A program made the translations under genes and the position numbers. The notes beneath the pieces were generated by a model, which saw only the letters and a list, made by a program, of their open reading frames with translations, had not been told where the DNA came from and searched no databases. 64,000 nt of DNA from Dermatemys mawii. Lineage: Eukaryota > Chordata > Testudines > Dermatemydidae. The stretch spans positions 10,273,830 to 10,337,829 of the forward strand of contig ML677386.1 of NCBI GenBank assembly GCA_007922305.1, given 5' to 3'. Positions 57,566 to 64,000 of the stretch are shown in pieces. Each line of letters opens with the position of its first letter. The stretch's first letter is position 1.

Positions 57566-60500
57566 TTGTTCTTCAGTTGGAAAAAGATCTAGTTTCTTTG
57601 ATCTTAAGACAACTTCTATAATTTTCTGAGCAGGATCAGATAGGCAGAAAGCAATGGAACATCTCTGTGACTCACTGTATTGCATTAACAAGTACAAAAT
57701 CTGAGCTCTATATCTCTCCAGGGAGAGATGGTTTGATTTTAGAAGTTAAGGTCAGTGTAGGTTAATTATTTAAAGATCTTATAATATGGGATCATGGTTA
57801 CCATTGTATGTTAAATCTCTTGAGCTACAGTGACTGATTTGTCAAGGTTTTCTATAGGAATGAATCTCTGGGCTTGGACAGATCTGAAGTATGGAAGATT
57901 TGCCATTCCCTTGGTATCCAAAGGCAAAATGCTCACAGCTCTTAAAGCATGTGGTCAACTCATTCCCATCACCAGTGGGAGTTTTGTGTAAATACTGATT
58001 ACAGAACTTGTCATGAGATAACTAGAGAAATAACCAATCATAGTTTATCTGTCCCTGCTCCTTTCCCTCTAGTCCTGCACTGATGTCAGCCCTGGACAGG
58101 AGAGAGAGAGAAATTCCCTCCTAAGTTCAAGCTCCTCACATTTACAAGTAAAAAGATGTGGGTTTTTTTAGAGGTAAACTCAGTTGGGGATCTGAAGTTC
58201 AAGCTGGGTTCTTTTTCTTGTACATCACCAACAACAATAATGATTCTGCAAGCAGAATGTACCTTGGAAGGTTATTGAGGAAATGTAAGACAGAAAATAA
58301 TCTAATTGGCTACCCTGTAGCTGTGCTAGTCTGCACGGTTAACAAGAATGAAATTTTATGTTAGAAATATCATCTGAAAATACCCATGCAGCAGGCAGTG
58401 GAGTGAGAAGGTGCATTTTAACAGTCACTTTTCTGTGATTCATAACCATGCTTTATAGGGGCAGTTACAAAGGCATACATGGATTCTAAACTCTGCACTC
58501 CATTATGAACCGGGGTAAGGAACAAAGTACAGAAAGTTTGTATAGTAGTCAAGTTCAAATTCCGCCCACAGATATTTGTACCCAATTCCCACTGAAGTTA
58601 AATGGTGTATGCATTCATTCCTAAGGGCAGAATTCAGTTCAGAAGCTTTGCTTTTCATTGAACTGACCATAGATCTACCTAAGTAGTTGGAGAGGGAGGA
58701 ATTGTCAAAAAATGTATTTAAAAATACCACAAAAGCACAAATGTTATCCACTCATTGATATTGTTTTACAAACATTAACTGACCATAACAAATACCTCCT
58801 TTATTATGATTTATAGTGCTTATTCTTTTTGTTCTTTTGGAAATTTTAATGCAAAATATTTTAAAGCTAGTGAATATTTCCTTTTTATTAGTACCCCCAT
58901 GTATTTACTTTGTGTGACTCTTTTTTGTTACATTGTAAAACACTGACACTAGCTAAAGGTGGTGGTTAAAGAAATGAAACTGTTTGTCAAAAAATATCTT
59001 TAAAAATGTGTATCAAAATGATTCGTGCCTGATTTTGAAGGAAAGACTTTATGCTTCATATTGTCCTTTGCAGACCTTTTCCAGTTTGTCTGACAAAGTC
59101 TGTGTCAACCCATGTTGTTTAATATAGCAGTGCAGTATACTGTGTCCCAGTCATGCAAGATAAAGCTTCCTGGAGCCATATTTTCCTTGCCCACCTACTA
59201 TAGCTTTTATTAAATTTCTTTAACTTTTTTGATTATGAATTAGTATAATTTGCTTATTTATTCTGGATCTTCATTCTATGCCTTCTCTTCGTGGAGTTAT
59301 GTTTTCTGTGCTCATGCTGGAAAAGTTACCCTCTTTCTTAAAATTTGACAAAGACCTCTATATTTCCCAAGATATGGAGGAGGATTAATGTAGAATGTGC
59401 ACTGAATGGTAAATAAAATTGGGTTTCTGTAACTTTAAGTCTAAATTATTATAGTCCTGACCCAAAGCTCATTGAATTCATAAGGTGAGATCCTGGCCTC
59501 AATGAAGTCAAAGGCAAAACTCCCACTGACTTCAATGGGACCCAGACTTCACCCAAGCGGTTTTCCCATTGATTTCAGCGTGCTTTGAATCAGGTTCTTT
59601 GTATTGTAAAAAAAACAAAACAAAACAAAAAAAACCTTCCTTGGGGGAGAGTGGATGGATGTATTCTGAGAAGAGATTACAGCTCTCCAAAATGAATGAA
59701 ACAACTATCTTAATTCACAGTACTCACTCAGAGTTTAACCTTCTGATCTGTTGTGTATGCTGCTAGCAGAGAAGTCCTTTTGCTTTTCACTGTCAGGTGT
59801 GTTTCCTTGCAAACTAACTGATGCACCCTTTTTTCAGCTGTTGATATCAAACATTTGTTACAAGACATTATTAATTGGTTTCTTCCCTGTAAATCAGCAA
59901 CCATCAGGAAGCTCTTGGATTCCTGTATATAAAATAAAACCCATAAGGTCTATATACCTTTTCCATTAATTATCTGAAGCTGTGGGGTTTTTAAATCTCT
60001 CCCATTCTGTGGTATATCATGGTTTCTGTAGTCCACATTAAAAACATCCACATTTGAAAGCTTCAAATGCCACATACCCTGAAGAGTGTAACAAGGAGAG
60101 CTACTTATCTCTGTGACCTGGATAGAATTAAAAGACAGAATCAAAATCTGGGACAGTCTCTAAGTGGAGGTTAATGAATAGCCTAAAAGAATGCATTTCA
60201 GTGGATGAATATGGACAATTTTAAAAAGTAATTGTATATGTGTAAATCCAGCACATTTTGGCTGTTCAAATTCCAACTTTAAGGACTCCTTTTTGTGATG
60301 GAAAAGTGTATTATTAGTTGTTTTGTTTTGTTTTTAACTGATTGCAAGATGATTATGGGGAGCATCTTATACAGCAGCAATGTACAATCTTTTGAGCTAA
60401 CAACTAGGGACAGATCCTCAGCCCACATCAATCAGTGAAGCCCTATGGAAGTTAGTGGAGCTATGCCAGTTTACACCAGTTCAGGATTTGGCCCTTGTGC

Positions 60501-60889
60501 ATCAACTACAAATATTATATAAAGCATTAAGAATCTTTAGAAAATAACAATTCATTAATGGAAAAAAGGGTTTAATCCTTGTCTCATATAAGTCAATACA
60601 AAAATTCCCCTTGCCTTTAATGGTGCCGGATCGAGCTCTACATGAGCAGTATCGGTGATATATAGGCTAAATCGAGAGAAGAACTGAGTTGGATTCACTT
60701 GTGTGATGTAGCATTCATAAAACCCCGTCTTGACTGTCCCCTAATGTTTCTCTGTACCTGAGTGTCTGCTATAAAGTCCCCAGTGTGCCCAAATTTTGGC
60801 AGCCAGGCATACGCACAGTCACCTCAGTCCCAACATTGCCCAGCACCATAGCCCCAGTGGATTTACAAGTGAGGGATGGTGAGTCCTGC
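57566..60889. other. Unassigned sequence with small repeat pieces
   Basis: No gene. 59475-59580 (gtgagatcctggcctcaatg, aaactcccactgacttcaat) and 60408-60495 (gggacagatcctcagcccac, agttcaggatttggccc) are amniote palindromic repeat pieces. 58318-58345 (gtagctgtgctagtctg) may be a remnant of a PLE tail in reverse orientation. Confidence 0.4.
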
Positions 60890-60955
60890 CCCTAGTGGTT
60901 GGGGCAGTCTTGTGGGCGGTGGGAGCCCCCAGTTCAAATCCCTGCTCTACATCAG
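60890..60955 (+). repeat. tRNA-like repeat fragment
   Basis: 'ctagtggttggggcagtctt' followed by 'ccagttcaaatccctgctct' resembles a reptile repeat with an A-box-like TAGTGGTTNGGGCA and a B-box-like GTTCAAATCC. No cloverleaf closes, so not a tRNA gene. Confidence 0.45.
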
Positions 60956-61019
60956 GGTCCTAGCCAGTGGGCTAAAGATTATATAGAGGTATGCTACATC
61001 ATCTTCAATTTTTCTTGAA

Positions 61020-61450
61020 AAAATGATGGTCCTGGCCTGGGTCAGGCACCTAACTCTATGGCTGTGAGGGTTCATGGCTGTCAATCCCTTGTACAGGGAG
61101 GGACTTCCTCCTACCTGGACCTTGGAGTCTAATGCTGTTTGAGGGCCATGGTTTAGGCCCAACCTCTGTCCTTGGTATTTCCTAGTGGCTATCTTAAGTG
61201 GCTCCCTGCTCAGCATGCTGGTTCCTGTGAAGCCCTTTTTTAGGCACCTAAGGGTATGTCTGCACAGTAAAAAAGAAAATGCCCCACTGCAGTGAGTCTG
61301 AGGACAAGTCAGTTGACCCAGGCTCTGAGACTTGCTGCTCTGTTTTTGTGTTTGTTTTTCTGCAGTTAGATGTAGGAATTGTTTAGGGATCTATTCCAGG
61401 CACATAACTCAGGGTTGTAAATTCCCCTAACAGGCAAAGCATCTAGTAGT
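61020..61450. repeat. Interspersed repeat R3, copy B, interrupted by a MITE end
   Basis: Colinear with 51615-51775 in its 61180-61250 and 61395-61450 parts. Between them, 61252-61375 starts 'agggtatgtctgcacagtaa', the left end of the GGTATGTCTA MITE family of 32405-32664. The MITE appears to have inserted into R3. Its right terminus is not clear. Confidence 0.5.
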
Positions 61451-62690
61451 TCATCGTTGCAACACCTAAGTACCTCATATCCATTCAAGAAATCTCCTGG
61501 AGTCACAGATCAATAAGTCAAGATTTGGCAAATGTTTACTAGCTACTGTCCATCATTTCTTTGAATGCAAGGCATCATTTGTATGGACATGAAATTAATA
61601 CAATTAAAATTGTATAAAGTAAATTATGCTTTGCTTTGTTTTTCCACTCATACTCTTAAGTTGCACTGAGAGTGAAAAATGATGTCTGAAGCTTATTTAC
61701 ATTACGTTGCATAGGTCGGCAATGCCGATCGTAAATATGACATTCTAGAATTCTGCAAATTTTGCGTGTTGTTCCCACATCATTACAGTATTTTGTTATT
61801 TGATCAGTCCTGGTAAAGATCAGATGCTAGCTGGCTGATAACAAAAGAGGCAAGACTGTGCTTGTTAAACTCCTGTACTATCCCTGTCAGAATACTTATT
61901 GAGTTTTACAGCACCCCCAACTGACTGCTGGAATAAGCGTTATTTTATCAACTGCTTCACACTTAGGTACAGATTCTTTGCTGGCACAATTCCAGTGTCT
62001 GAAGTGGAGATGCTCCAACTGAGAATTGGGTACCTGATCAAAAACACATTGAAGTCAATGGGCTTTGGAATTGGACCTTACCCTTTAAGGCCTGATTGTG
62101 AACCCATAACCCTATTGGTAAGCAAATAGTCAGATGAATACTCCCAGTAAATCAGATTACTCAAGTGAATAGCTACTCTTCTTTGGGAGTAATGAGTGCT
62201 CAGTCTGGCCTTAGGTTTCCTGCGATGTCTGTGTCCCTGACATAGTAGTATATTGTAAATAAAGAAGGATATTAAAGTGGCATTATATGAATGTTTTCAA
62301 CAAACATTCAAATAGAGCTAATACAGCTGTTAATGCTTTTCCCTAGTTTTCCTGCTGACTCATACAGCAGGCAGGCAGACAGGCTAATCGCCCTGAATTT
62401 TTGATTCTTTTCGTATTACTTTATATCATCACTCAAGCATGTAACTAGTTTTTCATTCGGGAGTAATCAGATTTTTATATTTGTCATATGCTGTGGCAAA
62501 TTGTGCAGAAGACCCTGGGATGTCAGTCCTAAGTGTTTTGATAGTCAATCAATTTAGCTTAAAAAATAATACTTCATGGTTTATCATCTAGTCTTGTGTG
62601 CATGGAATCTGAAATTGCAACTGACATGGTTTATTCTACTGTGATTCTCATACTATTTTGATAACAATGAATCTTCTGTAAACAAAAAGA
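61451..62690. other. Unassigned sequence
   Basis: No gene. 62020-62105 (acacattgaagtcaatgggc, ggcctgattgtgaaccc) is an amniote palindromic repeat piece. Confidence 0.4.
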
Positions 62691-62900
62691 AAGGAGGAAG
62701 ACAGTGATGTCTAGTAGTTATTGCAAATGAACAAGAGTCAAGATTACTGGATTCCCTTCCCAATTCTGGCACTTCTCATGAGCAAGTCACTGCATGTTGC
62801 AGGGCCTCAATTTATCCCTCCATGAAATAGTTACCCCAGATCTGTTGTGCTCCAGGTTGAGGTGAGGCTGATATGGTGAAAGATATTAATATAATAAATA
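62691..62900 (+). mobile_element. MIR SINE, sense
   Basis: 'ttcccaattctggcacttct', 'catgagcaagtcactgcatg', 'gggcctcaatttatccctcc', 'atgaaatagttacccc' in MIR sense order. Diverged. Confidence 0.65.
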
Positions 62901-62914
62901 GTAGCAAGTGACCA

Positions 62915-63340
62915 GGACAGGATGGGATACATTCAAAGGTTGGAAAGAAATTATTTCACAATGAAATGGCTGGGCTGCTACCAAAAATGTGAAATCTTTC
63001 TTTATAATTCAGTCCCTACACTACAGAATTGAGGAGTAATAAATGTTGTACCATCTTTTAAAAAGATGCTAAGGGTGATCCTGGAATGAGACACTAGAGA
63101 GCCTTTTACTTCAGTGCCAAGTAAATTGGCTGAAACAATGCATAAAGATAGAATTATAAAATACCCCCAGCAACATTATAGAACAGGTACAAACTATGCT
63201 GTTCTGATTTACTAGACCTCTTTGAGCAAGTCAACAAAGCAATGGGTGAAGGAATACTGTTTGACACAATCAGTCTGGAGTTTCAAAAAGACATTGACAA
63301 AGTCCTTCATATGAGACTATTCAGGAACCCAAGCGCCATA
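62915..63340 (+). mobile_element. CR1/L2-like LINE reverse transcriptase fragment, sense
   Basis: Plus-strand frames read PGQDGIHSKV (the 'PGPDGI' motif 1 of LINE RTs), then VVPSFKKM, EPFTSVPSKLAETMHKDRII (compare 'RPVSLTSVPGKLME.II'), then YAVL..SLSKSTKQWV. Several frameshifts and stops break the order. It ends near 'kvLHMRLF' at 63300-63330. Decayed, no product. Confidence 0.65.
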
Positions 63341-64000
63341 TTGTGAGTGGTCCTTACTTGGGGCTACAGATGGGAGAAGTGTACAGGGAGCCTTCCCCCC
63401 CCCCCCCCCCCCCGCCCCCTGTCTCCCCTAACACACACACCTATCCTTTGCATGCCTAATGGAGAGGGTTGTCCCTGTGCTCAGGGGCATGCAGGCATCT
63501 CTTTCTGTGAGGACCCTAGGAGTACACAATACTCCAAAGTGGGCAGGGAGGTGTCCTGCTCTGCCACACACACAGATACCCTTAGAGGCACGTGCAGCCA
63601 CCCTGCACAGTTCTCCAGCCAGTGCACAGTGCTCAGGGAAGGGTTGTTTCCAACAAAGACCCAGTCTCTCACTGAACTCCCTTGGATGGTGCAGCTCCTC
63701 CTAATGACACTGTATAAAACAATGGCTCCCCTCACCAGCAATACTGTTTTCAGTTCTGGCCAACCCAGCTCAAACCAGACAGTGGCACTGGAACCGGAGC
63801 CCATCCACTGTTTGCTAGGGTGGATCCCTTCCTCTTCCCCATCAGGCCCCATCTCCTGGCCAGGCCAGTGTGGAGCCCAGGCATTTGTGGGAGCTGTGCA
63901 GGGAAGAGGGTGGATTGAGAGCAGCCCATGTCCCCACTCCCTGGACTTTTTGTCTAGCCCAGGCACGTGAAGGATCCACGACTTTGTACCATCTCCCCAC
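63341..64000. other. GC-rich unassigned end with poly-C tract
   Basis: A 19-base C run lies at 63395-63413. The plus-strand 207-codon frame (63347-63970) and a 161-codon minus-strand frame overlap each other in GC-rich text. The plus frame starts with a poly-Pro run made by the C tract and shows no domain; I do not call a gene, although the sequence is cut by the window edge. Confidence 0.4.

Noticed and set aside
63347..63970. 207-codon plus-strand frame
   Set aside because: Begins with a poly-Pro run made by the C tract, overlaps a 161-codon frame on the other strand and shows no domain or splice context.

Overview
This window reads as vertebrate nuclear DNA, most likely from a turtle, possibly a crocodilian or other slowly evolving reptile. 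It is AT-rich and has no compact operon-like genes. It is full of CR1 LINE pieces, MIR SINEs, a Penelope-like element (PLE), LTRs and several kinds of short DNA transposon. The head of a turtle-type tRNA-derived SINE at 57.5 kb points to turtle. Organism and family names rest on recognition from memory; no database search was possible.

I see no host protein-coding exon that I can defend. The open frames longer than about 60 codons lie in repeats, in low-complexity GC-rich sequence or in unique sequence without recognisable domains. The only coding-like frames with family hallmarks belong to mobile elements: a PLE endonuclease frame (43068-43916, minus, 282 codons without a stop), LINE reverse-transcriptase fragments near 9.9 kb and 63.1 kb, and an L1-type ORF1 remnant near 5.0 kb. 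The window is therefore probably intergenic or a large intron.

Layout: 1-5.3 kb holds an antisense CR1, a palindromic PLE-type element, an antisense LTR and the L1 ORF1 remnant. 5.3-18.6 kb is mostly unique AT-rich sequence with a CR1 RT fragment, a MIR, a palindromic PLE-type element and MITE-like pieces. 18.6-25.5 kb contains two direct 1.3-1.46 kb LTR-like copies flanking 3.5 kb of unassigned sequence, then a CR1 3' end. 26.2-27.7 kb is a GC-rich island made of two transposon-like units. 28-40 kb has scattered repeats and one candidate conserved block. 40.9-44.3 kb is the densest mobile-element cluster: an antisense LTR interrupted by a hAT-type element with a perfect 8-bp target duplication, a Tigger-like end, and the 1.39 kb PLE. 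44.3-64 kb has a second candidate conserved block, an antisense LTR, a Tigger-like MITE, a second copy of a 1-kb AT-rich repeat, a third palindromic PLE-type element, a SINE head and a LINE RT fragment.

The most interesting signal is a family of fold-back elements at 2.3, 14.2, 42.9 and 54.9 kb. Each has long inverted arms plus a one-sided tail containing a version of AGACTAACACGGCT, and three of the four have an 11-13 bp target duplication. The 42.9 kb copy carries a GIY-YIG endonuclease frame, which ties the family to Penelope/Neptune retroelements. The arms also contain a degenerate hammerhead-ribozyme-like core.
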